In this document: in pieces, positions 43,836-54,286 of the stretch
Position numbering within the stretch: the stretch's first letter is position 1
Layout of the letters: every line of letters begins with the position of its first letter
Origin: Lactarius indigo
Lineage: Eukaryota > Basidiomycota > Agaricomycetes > Russulales > Russulaceae
DNA length: 64,000 nt
Reading direction: 5' to 3'
Assembly: GCA_025766275.1 (NCBI GenBank)
Contig: JAFKAC010000054.1
Span: 62,001-126,000 of the forward strand
The notes under the pieces: generated by a model
Told to the model about the DNA's origin: nothing
Databases searched by the model: none
What the model saw: the letters and a program-made list of their open reading frames with translations, nothing else
Translations under genes and position numbers: made by a program

Positions 43836-44071
43836 GAAAACTGGCGACAAGAACGATGTAGGACAACCAGGGAGGTGTCCCGGAAGGTGACAAAATGCTG
43901 AAAAGATATGAAAGCAACTGGACAGGCAGTAACACTGAAAACAACAACGACGGGAGAAACCGAACCAGTGGCAATAATGACTGTGTTGGTCGATCCGTTG
44001 ACATCCGAAAACATGGAAAACAGCCCAGGACGGGCCCAGGACGACCACCAGGAGGCACCACGGGGATATGT

Positions 44072-44683
44072 TGATGAACAGCACACAGAAGTAGTATACT
44101 CACAGTGGACTAAGAGGACTGTGGTGAGATATACTGAGTGGCTGGAAAGCAGCAACAGGAGTCTAGCAAAGTAAAGCAAGAGTGTCTGGCACACAACAGT
44201 GAGGAACTGATGATACATTAGAGAGGAGGAGACATACCTGGCACACAACAGTGAGGAACTGATGTGGACCAGGAGCGTACAAGTCTACTACTTATACTAT
44301 ACAGGAGGGTGACACTACTACAAGGTGAGTAACAGAGTGTCACAGAATACAAGGGACGCATTGTTCTACAACAGGACAAAGGAGTGTGTGTAAAAGGAAC
44401 AAGGCGTACAAGAACAAGCAAAGTCCAGACCAAATGATATCATAGTGACATCATAATAAACATAGTGCTAAAAGGAGAACAAGAGATGGAGTACAATGAA
44501 GAGTCCAGAGTAGTCTACACGATGTCATTGTACAGTGATGTCATACATGACGCAATGATGAGCGCTAGATTGTACAGATCAGAAGTAAGTAATTTACATG
44601 TCCATTTAATCTAATCTAAAGCAGTCCATGCTGCAAGTCCGGTCCATATGAGCCGCTAAGTGCGCAAGGGTCACTTATCAACA
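44072..44683 (-). repeat. 3' LTR of copia element F (612 bp)
   Basis: Minus-strand TGTTGATAAGTG to TGTTCATCA. The purine-rich CATGGGGAGA lies just before it and is the likely plus-strand primer tract. Confidence 0.95.
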
Positions 44684-44702
44684 TCTCCCCATGATCTACA
44701 AT

Positions 44703-47700
44703 CTAAGTACACACAAGTCCCATGTCATCGTTGTGCTTCTGCAGCAGGACACGCGGTAGTGACTTTGTGAAGCCATCCGCAACCATATCCACAGTAGGAG
44801 TTCTAATGAGGGTGATGGTCCCCTTTTTGATGTACTCCCGAATGACATGATGCCGTATGGCAATGTGCTTAGACCGTCTCCCAGTGACAGGGTTCAAGGC
44901 CAAGTCAATGGCACCCTTATTGTCACCATGAAGTGGGATGGGGTCGTCGACCTCGTACCCGAGTTCCATGAGGAAGCTCTGATACCATGCAGCTTGGTTA
45001 GCCGTGTCGGTCATGGCCATGTATTCCGCTTCCGTTGTGTTTTGGGCAACAGTCTTTTGCTTGCGCGAAGACCAGCTTATTGCACCGTTAGCTAGTAGGA
45101 ACACATAACCAGAGGTGGAGTGGTGGTCGTCAGTCTGATCAGCCAGACTGGAATCAGTATAGCCGTGAAGGCCATCGCCATTGGCGCCATCATAGACAAT
45201 ACGCATATCCATAGTTCCTACTAGGTAGGACAGGACATATTGCGCAAGTCGCAGGTGTTGTGGTGAGGGATTCGCTGCGTACTGCGCCAAACGTGACACA
45301 GCGAAGGAGATATCTGGCCTAGTGCCAATCTGCACATAAAGCAGACTCCCAATCAAAGACTGGTAGTGGGAAATATCTGAGGCAGTTGCCTGCGACGTAT
45401 ATTTAACCAGGTGCTCGTCAGCACCAGCAGGCAAGGGTGTGTTGTGTGGTGTGGCATCAGACATGCCAAAGCGTTCAAGGACATCCTTGATGTAGCCAGA
45501 TTGATCTATTTCGATGCGTCTAAGGGAGCGGTCGCGCACAATGCGCACACCAAGATAAGACTCTATCTCCCCGAGATCCGTCATCTCATAGCGTTCAGAC
45601 AGGTCTGACTTCAAACACTTGATACCACTCAGCGAGGGACCCAGTATAGTGATGTCGTCAATGTAGACAATAACGAAGAGTGGATCATACCCCTCCCGTT
45701 GAGGCATCACATATATGCCAGCATCAGCAAACGTCCGCTTAAAGCCGAGTGCAGTGAGCACTCCATGGAATTGCAAGTTCCATGCGCGGGAGGCCTGTTT
45801 GAGACCATAGATCGCCTTAACCAGGCGACACACCTTCGTCTCAGAGCCAGTGACAGTGAAACCTTGTGGCTGCTCCATGTAAATCTCCTCATCAAGCACA
45901 CCATTGAGAAAAGCAGACTTAACATCCATTTGATGGATGTGCCAGTCCTCCAGCGCAGCCAACGCCAGAAGTAAACGTAGCGACTCAAATTGTGCGACGG
46001 GAGAGAAGGTTTCATCAAAATCTACGCCAGGGATCTGCGTGAATCCCTTAGCCACCAAGCGAGCTCTGTAGCGGCCATCCGCTTTGAGCTTAAAGACCCA
46101 TTTGGATTTTACTGCCTTACGATTAGGCGGGAGATCCACTAACTCCCAAGTCCCATTTTTAGCTAGGGCGTCCATTTCATACTGACACGCCTTAGTCCAC
46201 TCTTCTGCAGCTGCAGACTGCATGGCCTCTGCATAAGTTGCAGGGTCTCGGCCCACAAAGGCAGCAGCCAATAACTCCGCATACCCCAGACGCCTGCCGC
46301 GCCATGCCGCATTGTCCACATTGAAGTAACGCGGATTAGGGACAGGGGCACGAGCACTGCGCCTTGGTGCATTGTCCATCTCACACAACAGCTGACTACG
46401 CTGTGCACGATCCTCAAAACCCCCAGGCATTTCTGGTGAGGGAGGAGGGACATGGCGCATAATGCGTGTTGCACTAGGACGCGGCGGGGGTGAAGTGGGA
46501 GTGGTCTGCTCACGTTTAGGTGTGCTGGGCAGAGGTGGCAGAGCAGGTGGTGGTGTGGTGGGGCGTGGTTGGACTTGTGGGGGGTCTAAAAGGTTTTCTA
46601 CATCCTCCTCCTCACTACTACTGGAGTGTGCAGGGGAGGGGGCTCGCATTGGTGGTAACGCCGGCGGGTGAGGCATGGCAGTCACTGTTGTGCTAGGCAC
46701 GACTGGTGGTGAAGGTGTGGGGTGTGTCTCAACACCCTGAAGGGACGGGAAGCTACTCTCGTCGAATGTCACATCCCTGGACACTCGGACGGAGCGGGTT
46801 GAGCAGTCCCAGAGCTTATAGCCCTTAGATTTGGGCTCAAACCCGATAAGCGTGACCTCAATGGCCTTTGCATCCAGTTTGCGACGCTTATCAGCGGGTA
46901 CATGCATGTACCCCTTGCATCCGAAGACGCGAAGATGTGAGACATCGGGCACTTTGCCAGAGTGCCAGAGCTCATAGGGAGTGCGCCACTTGAGCCCACG
47001 GACTGGAGAGCGGTTGTAGATGTGCACAGCTGCGCACACTGCATGCTCCCAGAAGCCTTTAGACATGCCAGCTGTGTGGAGCATGGACATTGCCTTATCC
47101 ATAATGGTGCAGTTAAACCGCTCGGCTTTCCCATTGGACTGTGGTGAACCTGGCATCGTGAGGTGATGCTCTATCCCTTTCTGCTTAAGAATGTCCTGCG
47201 TGACACTCGACATGTATTCGCCACCGCGGTCAGAGTGCAGAGCACGCAGTTTATGGCCAGATTGGGTTTCACCCCAAGCCAAATACATCTGCAGCGACTT
47301 AGCAAACTGGTCCTTCGACTTAAGGAAGTGGACCACAGTGAATTTAGTGTGGTCGTCTATGAAGGTGGCAGTGTAGGTCGAGCCTTGCAAGGACTGAGTT
47401 TGCATAGGACCGGCGAGGTCACTGTGCACAATCTCAAATTGACGAGTTGTCCTCTTGTTGGAGGATGCAGAAAAGGGTTGGCGAGTGGACTTGCCCATCT
47501 CGCACCCACGGCAGACTGTGTGCGCTGTGGTAGAGCTATTTATGTCCATGCCAGTAGTGGCAGAGGGACCATGCGCCTTCAGCGCCGCAGGGGAGATGTG
47601 TCCCATGCGTTGATGCCAGATATCAAGTGTGGCAGCACTTGATTTTGTGTGGGTGTTGAGGCCGACGCTGGCCGCGTCCAACCAGTACAGGTTGTCCTCA

Positions 47701-49025
47701 AGGTAGCCTTTAGCCACACACTTTTGGTTGATAGATATTTTAAATGAGCCACTATCAAAGGCAATTTCAGCACCTTTTTGTGCTAGGGCACGCGTCGACA
47801 AGAAGCGCGTCTTCACCTGTGGTAGGTGTAGCACATTACTGAGGGTGATAGAAATGCCCTGGCTCGTAGTAAAGACGACAGACCCGACACCCACTTGGTC
47901 TATAGTAGACTTATCACCCAGGCGTACAGTGCCTTTAGTTGGGGTGTAGTCTTTGAAGTCAGACCGATGTGGTGTAATGTGGTGTGTAGCACCACTGTCC
48001 ATCATCCAACGCACACGCGAGGCAGCATACAAGGCAACAGAAATAGATTGAGAAGCCCAGTCTATGGCAGGCTCTTCGATCTCCTTAATGGAGGCGGTGG
48101 TAGGTACAAGAATATGACTATTTGCGGCCTTGTTGCCTGCCTTCTCCTTCTCCTTTGCGTCAGCCTTATCCTTCTTTTTCTTCCTGCAGTCAGGCTTGAT
48201 GTGGCCCTTTTTGTTGCAATAGTGGCAAGTCAGACCAGAGTGGTCCTTCTTGCCCTTTTTGCCTGTCGACTTGACGGGGGCCACCTTGTTGAGGGAAGAG
48301 CCAGAGGGTCCAGCACGGCGAGCTTCTTCCGACACTATGCGCGCAATTATTTCAGTGTGCTTGAGTGCGGAGGGGGCCCCACTGGCAAGGATGGTTGAGG
48401 CCAACACCTCATAAGAGGGCGGCAGCGCGTGGAGGAGAATGAGGCAGTATTGGACGTCAGAGACACCCATCTGCGCGTTGGAAAGGGCAACCCTAAGCTC
48501 ATTGAGCTTGGCCAGCTGAGCGGCCATGGGTGCGGAGTCGTCGAGGCGGGCTTGCGTTAACTGGATCCACAAGTTAAAGATGGTGGTGCTGCCCGAAGCA
48601 CCAGTGTATACGTCTCTCAACTTGTCCCACTTTGCTTTGAAGGTGGTATAGACAATATTGTCCGCCACAAGGGAGTAGACATCTGGTTTGAGGTAGAGGC
48701 GGAGGTACGCCTTGGAACGACGCTGGACTGAGTCCCACTCATCAGTAGTGATGCCCGATGGGGGTGTGTCCAAGGTGAACACATCTTCAGCCTCATGCAG
48801 CGTGAGGATAGCCTCAATGGTCCCAGACCATTCGTTCCAGCCAGTGCCATCAAACTGAGTGAGATGGATGCCAGATGGCATGCCAAAGTTGGCACTGTGG
48901 GCCTGAGAGAGACGTGTGGAGGGTGTGGACCCAGAAGGAGGAGGGAGTGAGCCTCCTGCAGAGCCACCGGTGGGGCTGGGAGGAGCACCAGCACCAGCAG
49001 CAGGGGTGGAAGATGAACCAGACAT
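44703..49025 (-). CDS. Copia Gag-Pol polyprotein, intact
   Basis: 1,440 aa in one frame. Gag part (to about residue 250), CCHC knuckle CHYCNKKGHIKPDC (about 263), aspartic protease WMMDSGATHHITPH (about 338), pre-integrase LDIWHQRMGH (about 475), integrase with HSDLAGPMQ (about 533), SDRGGEYMSS (about 595) and SPQSNGKAERFN. A Pro/Ser-rich linker follows, then RVT_2 reverse transcriptase from about 965 (KWVFKLKADGRYRARLVAKG, QMDVKSAFLNG) with catalytic YIDDITI (about 1120), and RNase H with SSRKQKTVAQNTTEAEY and HGDNKGAI. The integrase-before-RT order defines copia. All catalytic residues that I can check are present. The Lys-rich run after the knuckle fits RNA binding. Confidence 0.97.
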   Translation of the reverse strand: MSGSSSTPAAGAGAPPSPTGGSAGGSLPPPSGSTPSTRLSQAHSANFGMPSGIHLTQFDGTGWNEWSGTIEAILTLHEAEDVFTLDTPPSGITTDEWDSVQRRSKAYLRLYLKPDVYSLVADNIVYTTFKAKWDKLRDVYTGASGSTTIFNLWIQLTQARLDDSAPMAAQLAKLNELRVALSNAQMGVSDVQYCLILLHALPPSYEVLASTILASGAPSALKHTEIIARIVSEEARRAGPSGSSLNKVAPVKSTGKKGKKDHSGLTCHYCNKKGHIKPDCRKKKKDKADAKEKEKAGNKAANSHILVPTTASIKEIEEPAIDWASQSISVALYAASRVRWMMDSGATHHITPHRSDFKDYTPTKGTVRLGDKSTIDQVGVGSVVFTTSQGISITLSNVLHLPQVKTRFLSTRALAQKGAEIAFDSGSFKISINQKCVAKGYLEDNLYWLDAASVGLNTHTKSSAATLDIWHQRMGHISPAALKAHGPSATTGMDINSSTTAHTVCRGCEMGKSTRQPFSASSNKRTTRQFEIVHSDLAGPMQTQSLQGSTYTATFIDDHTKFTVVHFLKSKDQFAKSLQMYLAWGETQSGHKLRALHSDRGGEYMSSVTQDILKQKGIEHHLTMPGSPQSNGKAERFNCTIMDKAMSMLHTAGMSKGFWEHAVCAAVHIYNRSPVRGLKWRTPYELWHSGKVPDVSHLRVFGCKGYMHVPADKRRKLDAKAIEVTLIGFEPKSKGYKLWDCSTRSVRVSRDVTFDESSFPSLQGVETHPTPSPPVVPSTTVTAMPHPPALPPMRAPSPAHSSSSEEEDVENLLDPPQVQPRPTTPPPALPPLPSTPKREQTTPTSPPPRPSATRIMRHVPPPSPEMPGGFEDRAQRSQLLCEMDNAPRRSARAPVPNPRYFNVDNAAWRGRRLGYAELLAAAFVGRDPATYAEAMQSAAAEEWTKACQYEMDALAKNGTWELVDLPPNRKAVKSKWVFKLKADGRYRARLVAKGFTQIPGVDFDETFSPVAQFESLRLLLALAALEDWHIHQMDVKSAFLNGVLDEEIYMEQPQGFTVTGSETKVCRLVKAIYGLKQASRAWNLQFHGVLTALGFKRTFADAGIYVMPQREGYDPLFVIVYIDDITILGPSLSGIKCLKSDLSERYEMTDLGEIESYLGVRIVRDRSLRRIEIDQSGYIKDVLERFGMSDATPHNTPLPAGADEHLVKYTSQATASDISHYQSLIGSLLYVQIGTRPDISFAVSRLAQYAANPSPQHLRLAQYVLSYLVGTMDMRIVYDGANGDGLHGYTDSSLADQTDDHHSTSGYVFLLANGAISWSSRKQKTVAQNTTEAEYMAMTDTANQAAWYQSFLMELGYEVDDPIPLHGDNKGAIDLALNPVTGRRSKHIAIRHHVIREYIKKGTITLIRTPTVDMVADGFTKSLPRVLLQKHNDDMGLVCT

Positions 49026-49795
49026 TGGGATGATTTATCTGTCGCCGAGGAGCAGTCAGCGACAGTGCTTCATAGTTGCAAGACATAGAGATAGAGGGAA
49101 TACCACTCCTGTCTGTGATTCTGTAAGGCCAGAACGCTAACGCGTCCTGCCTCCTGATAGTATGCCAGTGATACAAGGGCTAGGCCCAGGTTGGAAGAGT
49201 CCCTTTGCCATAGCATGAGCTAGCTGCCAGCCAGGATGTGTCTAGGACACAGCTCAAATGGTTTGCATCAGGGGGAAGGTGAAGGGAATGCTTTCAGAGC
49301 CCAAGGCTGTCTACCTCAGCCTCCTCGGCCTGTTGGTTGCCTCATCGCCACAAGTGGCTTTACTGAATCCTTTCCCATTGCCGCTACAAGGCAGGTATCT
49401 GGTTGCAGAACACCATAATGGTGAACACCCCCCAGAGCCTGAACCAGGTTTTACACTCCCATGGTGAGGAGATCCTGCACCCAGTGTGGAGCACCAGAGA
49501 CAGCTGGCGCTAAGCTCCACAATACACAGCCCAGTGGGCCATGCACGCCTGGATATTTTGAAGTTAAGGGGCTACCAGACCCAGTCTCCTTGTGCATAGC
49601 GCAGGGGCTAGGAAAACAGTAGGGGTGAAAGTAGGACTACTGGGCAGTACATACACAGGAGGTTCCTCAGCAGAGACAAGTGGCGCCCCACTGCTCTCTG
49701 CCTTGGGCAAGGCTGGTAAGGCCCCAGACAGACCTTAGCCTGGTGTGCCCTCCTAGGAAGACAGTGACCAGCCAAGTGGAGTGGCTAGGGCACCA
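49026..49795 (-). other. 5' leader of copia element F
   Basis: 770 nt between primer site and the gag-pol ATG. Only short unrelated ORFs are present, and I see no repeat or structural signal beyond the primer site. It probably holds the RNA packaging sequence. Confidence 0.5.
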
Positions 49796-49807
49796 GGGCC
49801 CATAACC
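49796..49807 (-). promoter_or_regulatory. Half-tRNA primer-binding site of copia element F
   Basis: The minus strand reads GGTTATGGGCCC directly after the 5' LTR. This is complementary to the anticodon arm of initiator Met-tRNA (GGGCCCATAACC), the cleaved-tRNA priming known for copia and Ty5. It contrasts with the self-priming of the gypsy families here. Confidence 0.7.
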
Positions 49808-50419
49808 TGATGAACAGCACACAGAAGTAGTATACTCACAGTGGACTAAGAGGACTGTGGTGAGATATACTGAGTGGCTGGAAAGCAGCAACAGGAGTCT
49901 AGCAAAGTAAAGCAAGAGTGTCTGGCACACAACAGTGAGGAACTGATGATACATTAGAGAGGAGGAGACATACCTGGCACACAACAGTGAGGAACTGATG
50001 TGGACCAGGAGCGTACAAGTCTACTACTTATACTATACAGGAGGGTGACACTACTACAAGGTGAGTAACAGAGTGTCACAGAATACAAGGGACGCATTGT
50101 TCTACAACAGGACAAAGGAGTGTGTGTAAAAGGAACAAGGCGTACAAGAACAAGCAAAGTCCAGACCAAATGATATCATAGTGACATCATAATAAACATA
50201 GTGCTAAAAGGAGAACAAGAGATGGAGTACAATGAAGAGTCCAGAGTAGTCTACACGATGTCATTGTACAGTAATGTCATACATGACGCAATGATGAGCA
50301 CTAGATTGTACAGATCAGAAGTAAGTAATTTACATGTCCATTTAATCTAATCTAAAGCAGTCCATGCTGCAAGTCCGGTCCGTATGAGCCGCTAAGTGCG
50401 CAAGGGTCACTTATCAACA
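49808..50419 (-). repeat. 5' LTR of copia element F (612 bp)
   Basis: Same length and ends as the 3' copy, with three G/A differences. As the upstream LTR on the minus strand it carries the promoter; TATA-like sequence (TATAGTATAAGT) appears on the minus strand near 50030. Confidence 0.95.
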
Positions 50420-51661
50420 TATGTACACCTCAAAATGGAAGAAATGGATGCCCCAGAACAAATGGCATCAACCCCTGCACTTCAGGTACATGGAAGTTGC
50501 CATGTACCTCCTCAGCCAATGAGGAGGTCAAACGAGTCCCCAGCAAACCACATACCCGATTCCCGACACCATACCAGCGGAAAGATCGGTGCTGAGCATG
50601 AACAAACCACCACAGAATCTATAACCTACAAAAGTAGGACGTTAGGCGATGGATGTGTTCCCCATTCCCTGCGACACACTGAGGGAATGAAAATCGACGA
50701 GAACGATCATCTAACGACCCGACAAATGCAGGAGAATGATACCAGCGCGCCCTGGTCCAAGAATCGACCCCAGAACACCCTAGAACCACTAGAACAACCG
50801 AGTAGGACCGCAAAATGAGCACCAATGGACAGCATGACATTGCAACCGCACAGGACAAGTGATATGAAGCACGGAACACTCCATAAAGAACCAGCCCGGA
50901 TCAACCACGTGGATCAAGGTGATCAGGTGCCGAACGACTCTAAACTCAACGCATCCTGTTTACACCATATGCTGAATACAATTGACTGCCCACAAAGCCT
51001 GCCAGAACACTCGCGATTGCATCCTCTACACCCTGAACTAACTACAACAGTCTGCGCCATCCCTGGCATGCTTCCACTGGCCCTGATAGACGAACCAATC
51101 TGCTGTGTTGCCGTGGAAGGCAACAACTTTGGGGAGGGGGTAATCACCTCACCCCACTTCACCTCACCCCACTTCGTTTTCCACCCCTTGCCTTCCCAAA
51201 ACGACCTTCTAGATCGAAAACACCCCTTGACTGAATCACCAGTGCTTCGAAATCAATGCACAAGACAAACGGAATGCCCAGAACTTGCCTCACCATGTCT
51301 TGACTACAGTTTAGATGAACCTGCTGCACCGACTTCCCTAGACGATGCCTGCCCAAGCAAGGACACTACAAAGACCTGTATACCAAGGCAGCCGGAATTG
51401 TCACTCGAAAACAACCTTGGACGACCCAAGACAACAATCTCTGATCAGACTCAGTCCAGAAGCATCTCCGCACCAGTCAATACCTATGAAGTCTGAGAAC
51501 AGCCAAGTGAGATGAACAAAATAGGAACGACACCCATCCACAATGGCTTGCCAGATCACGATGTCCAGATCCCGTTGCCCAGGTCCTCTGGCCACGTCAG
51601 AGACATGGGGGTAACATGCATGGGACATTCAGCTTTGGGACACGCTTCTGACCGCCCTAAC

Positions 51662-51998
51662 TGTCACGTTTCGGACTTTCTGTGTTGTGGTACGATAACT
51701 TCTGAGGACCCTTACTGTACCGGTTGCGACTACGGCGGTAAGGTAGATTAGTCGCGGACTTACTTACGGTGATACGGCGGTGCGATAGGCGATACGGTAC
51801 GATAGCTGACTGAGCGGTCCCTGAATGACTCGATACTAGTACGGGTACTAGTAGTTGTGGTGTTGCGTTGTTTCTGCGATACGTTGGACGCTTACTTACT
51901 GTGACTCATAGCGGCGCTTCTAAGCTCGCTCGTATTGTATTTAACTTGTCTTGTGAAGACCGAGATACGCCATCTTGGTCTTCTTGAATCGTCACTTG

Positions 51999-52041
<43 letters not shown>

Positions 52042-52215
52042 TCTCTCGAGAACAGTGCACCTTCGAGTGTTCACTACTGTCTACGCTTGGACCTTCGCGT
52101 CTTCAAGTCATCCGTCCTATTGTCCACGCCTGGACTTTCGTGTCTTCGAGTCATCCGCTAAGTTGTTACCGCCTTTATCGAGCTCAAGTCGAGCTAACGT
52201 CGTGACGACGTTACA
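51662..52215 (+). repeat. 5' LTR of element G (554 bp)
   Basis: TGTCACG to CGTTACA. It contains TTGTATTTAA (TATA-like) near 51930, the hairpin at 51955-51983 and a (TC)n run at about 51998-52037. The Ser/Leu-repeat ORF through the (TC)n run is an artefact. Confidence 0.95.
51955..51983 (+). promoter_or_regulatory. R-region hairpin of element G
   Basis: GAAGACCGAGAT and ATCTTGGTCTTC form a 12-bp stem (one G-T pair) around ACGCC. Its 3' arm is complementary to the primer site at 52218-52228. The same hairpin is in the LTRs of D and E, the solo LTR at 8063, and the fragment at 40475. Confidence 0.7.
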
Positions 52216-52217
52216 TT

Positions 52218-52228
52218 AAGACCAAGAT
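52218..52228 (+). promoter_or_regulatory. Self-complementary primer-binding site of element G
   Basis: AAGACCAAGAT, two bases after the LTR, pairs with ATCTTGGTCTT at 51972-51982. Element E has the same site. This is consistent with Tf1-type self-priming. Confidence 0.75.
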
Positions 52229-52234
52229 CCCATC

Positions 52235-54286
52235 GTGGCCGTAACAACAAGAGACCAGTGGACGAATTTCCGTCCCTATTCGCTCCCAAGAAGAGGAGAA
52301 CGCAACGTCCCCACGCGCTTTTTACAAGCTGCTAGTTGGAGGGAAAGACAGGAAGAAACCGGATACTTTGTGGAATTTAACGGACCGAGTAGGTTCCGAC
52401 CAGTTGAGTTCAACTTCGATCACTTGTGTTGGACGGAGGTTGCGTGGAACCCTATAGACTTCCAGTGGGACGTTATACGACCAGCAGGACCCAGATATCG
52501 GTGCGATATCGATGCCCGAGAACTCAATAGCAGAGCAGACTGGGGCCCCATTGACGGGCAAGTACGAGAGCACTCCACCGGAGAGGTGGTATCAGGAGAA
52601 GAGGAACAAAGCCAAGACGAAAGCGAAGGGCGAGAGCCCAATCAAACGGAAACAAGCGGAGGAGCAATACAGGACCTCCTCATTGAACGAGCTGAGTCCG
52701 CACACATTACAGAACCGGAGCCAATTCACATCCGTTCACCAGCCATTATGGCAACCATAACGCGAGCAATGGAGGAAGTTGCGATCGAAGAAGCACGCGC
52801 AATACAAGAAGAAGCACGAGAAGTCCTTATGCCCATCAACCCCGAAACCGGCGTACGCATGACCGCCGACGACGCAGCCATCTTCCGAGCAATAGGGTCA
52901 GATCGGGGAGATCCCCCATCTGGACGACAGCCTGCATTAGACCTCCCACCAGGGATAGGAGGGCCGGGTGGAGACCCGCCACCGCCACCAGGAGGAGGTA
53001 TCCCATTTGATCTACGACGAACCGAACCCCCAAGAATTCCTCCCACGGGACCGCCAGGAGGTGGAGGAGGCGGTGGAAGAGGAGGGGGAGGTGGAGATGC
53101 CGGAGGAGGGGGACATCATAACGAAAAATTAACCGGCGAGCCACCTTCCATTTTCGACGGAGACAGACTCAAAGTGGACCAGTTCCTAACACAGTGGCAT
53201 GTCTATTGGGGCATGAATCTGGACGCCCCCATCATGCGCAACGACTACAGGAGATGCCTCCTATTCCTCTCATACATCAAAGGCGGAGCAGTCAGCGAAT
53301 GGGTCTTATCCTTCCTGAACTGGCTCAACAGACAAATACAACGAGGAATTAGTCCCTACACCCGCGACTTATGGGACGCCGTGGCTGATGGCTTCAGCCA
53401 ACGATTCGAAAACACACTGGAACGCGAACAAGCACAAGCGATACTAAGGAAGGGGTTTAAGATGGTTGGCGAGGACATTGATAAGTACGTCAACGACTTC
53501 GAACAGCTGGCACGGAAGGCTCATTACCGTCTTAACGAACCACAAACGATCGACCTCTTCACGTCGGGGCTGCCGAAGGAACTGTTCAAAAACGCGTTCC
53601 AATTCGACGACCCAATCACATTCGATGATTGGAAGAGGGCCGTCCTCAAGCGACAAAAGAATTACATTCATCTCAAAGCGAGGCTCAACGAATACAAGAA
53701 CACCCCCACACAACCAAAGAAGCAGACCGGCAACGCGGGATGGACACTCCCGCAGAACATACCTCAGACCAACCCCTGGGCTATGGATACCTCGGCTGAT
53801 CGCGCCAAGGTACGCCTGGCAGGGTCGGAAGATATAGACTTCAACAAGCTACCCCATCGGGATTGGCAAACGCCACCATTCCCGCCGAGAGGAGGACCAG
53901 GTGTGAGGGGACGAGGGAGAGGAGGCGCACGACGAGACCTAAGGAACGTCCTCTGCTATAACTGCGATGCCCCAGGTCACCTCTCACGAAACTGTCCATA
54001 TCCGCGAAGGCAGAGGCAATGGCAGCAGAATGCGCCGTCCAGCAGTCGCATGACCGAAACCACGGGCTACCCTCCGGGACCCGTATCACAATACGAACCA
54101 TCGCTACCGGGATATATGTCACCGGCGCCAAGTACAACACCCATGCCGCAAATCAACATGGCAAGCACAAAGACAGCGGGAGAGCAAGCCAAGGAGTGGC
54201 TCACGCAGGTAGCCAATAGCACGGATGAGGTAAAAGACCTCATCCTTCAGGACCTATGGGGAAAAGAGGGTTTTCGGGACGCCTAA
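52235..54286 (+). CDS. Gag of gypsy element G
   Basis: 683 codons. The frame opens just after the primer site, with GTG at 52235 and no ATG until about 52747 (residue 172), although the segment before that is conserved in E. N part: RPVEFNFDHLCW segment and an acidic region. Then a Pro/Gly-rich linker (about 235-300), capsid domain (about 300-450, PPSIFDGDRLKVDQFLTQW, EREQAQAILRKGF), DPW-like AMDTSADRAKVRLAG segment and one CCHC knuckle, CYNCDAPGHLSRNC, near 573. It ends in EGFRDA, overlapping pol by 31 nt. How translation starts is unclear: splicing from the LTR, non-AUG start, or a shorter product from 52747. Confidence 0.88.
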   Translation: MAVTTRDQWTNFRPYSLPRRGERNVPTRFLQAASWRERQEETGYFVEFNGPSRFRPVEFNFDHLCWTEVAWNPIDFQWDVIRPAGPRYRCDIDARELNSRADWGPIDGQVREHSTGEVVSGEEEQSQDESEGREPNQTETSGGAIQDLLIERAESAHITEPEPIHIRSPAIMATITRAMEEVAIEEARAIQEEAREVLMPINPETGVRMTADDAAIFRAIGSDRGDPPSGRQPALDLPPGIGGPGGDPPPPPGGGIPFDLRRTEPPRIPPTGPPGGGGGGGRGGGGGDAGGGGHHNEKLTGEPPSIFDGDRLKVDQFLTQWHVYWGMNLDAPIMRNDYRRCLLFLSYIKGGAVSEWVLSFLNWLNRQIQRGISPYTRDLWDAVADGFSQRFENTLEREQAQAILRKGFKMVGEDIDKYVNDFEQLARKAHYRLNEPQTIDLFTSGLPKELFKNAFQFDDPITFDDWKRAVLKRQKNYIHLKARLNEYKNTPTQPKKQTGNAGWTLPQNIPQTNPWAMDTSADRAKVRLAGSEDIDFNKLPHRDWQTPPFPPRGGPGVRGRGRGGARRDLRNVLCYNCDAPGHLSRNCPYPRRQRQWQQNAPSSSRMTETTGYPPGPVSQYEPSLPGYMSPAPSTTPMPQINMASTKTAGEQAKEWLTQVANSTDEVKDLILQDLWGKEGFRDA

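Larger units (their letters stand above)
44072..50419 (-). mobile_element. Complete Ty1/copia retrotransposon F, TSD TATGT
   Basis: 6,348 bp with 612-bp LTRs at both ends, one 1,440-aa Gag-Pol ORF and the target duplication TATGT (44067-44071 and 50420-50424). The LTRs differ at three places that I can see (44537/50273, 44564/50300, 44646/50382), all G/A. With an intact ORF it is a candidate active element. It is inserted in the element H ORF, which reads straight across the gap as PRGY-V-HLKMEE. Confidence 0.97.

Noticed and set aside
51935..52219. Ser/Leu-rich ORF in the LTR of G (also 59291-59575)
   Set aside because: Reads through the (TC)n run of the LTR; identical in both LTRs and without coding features.
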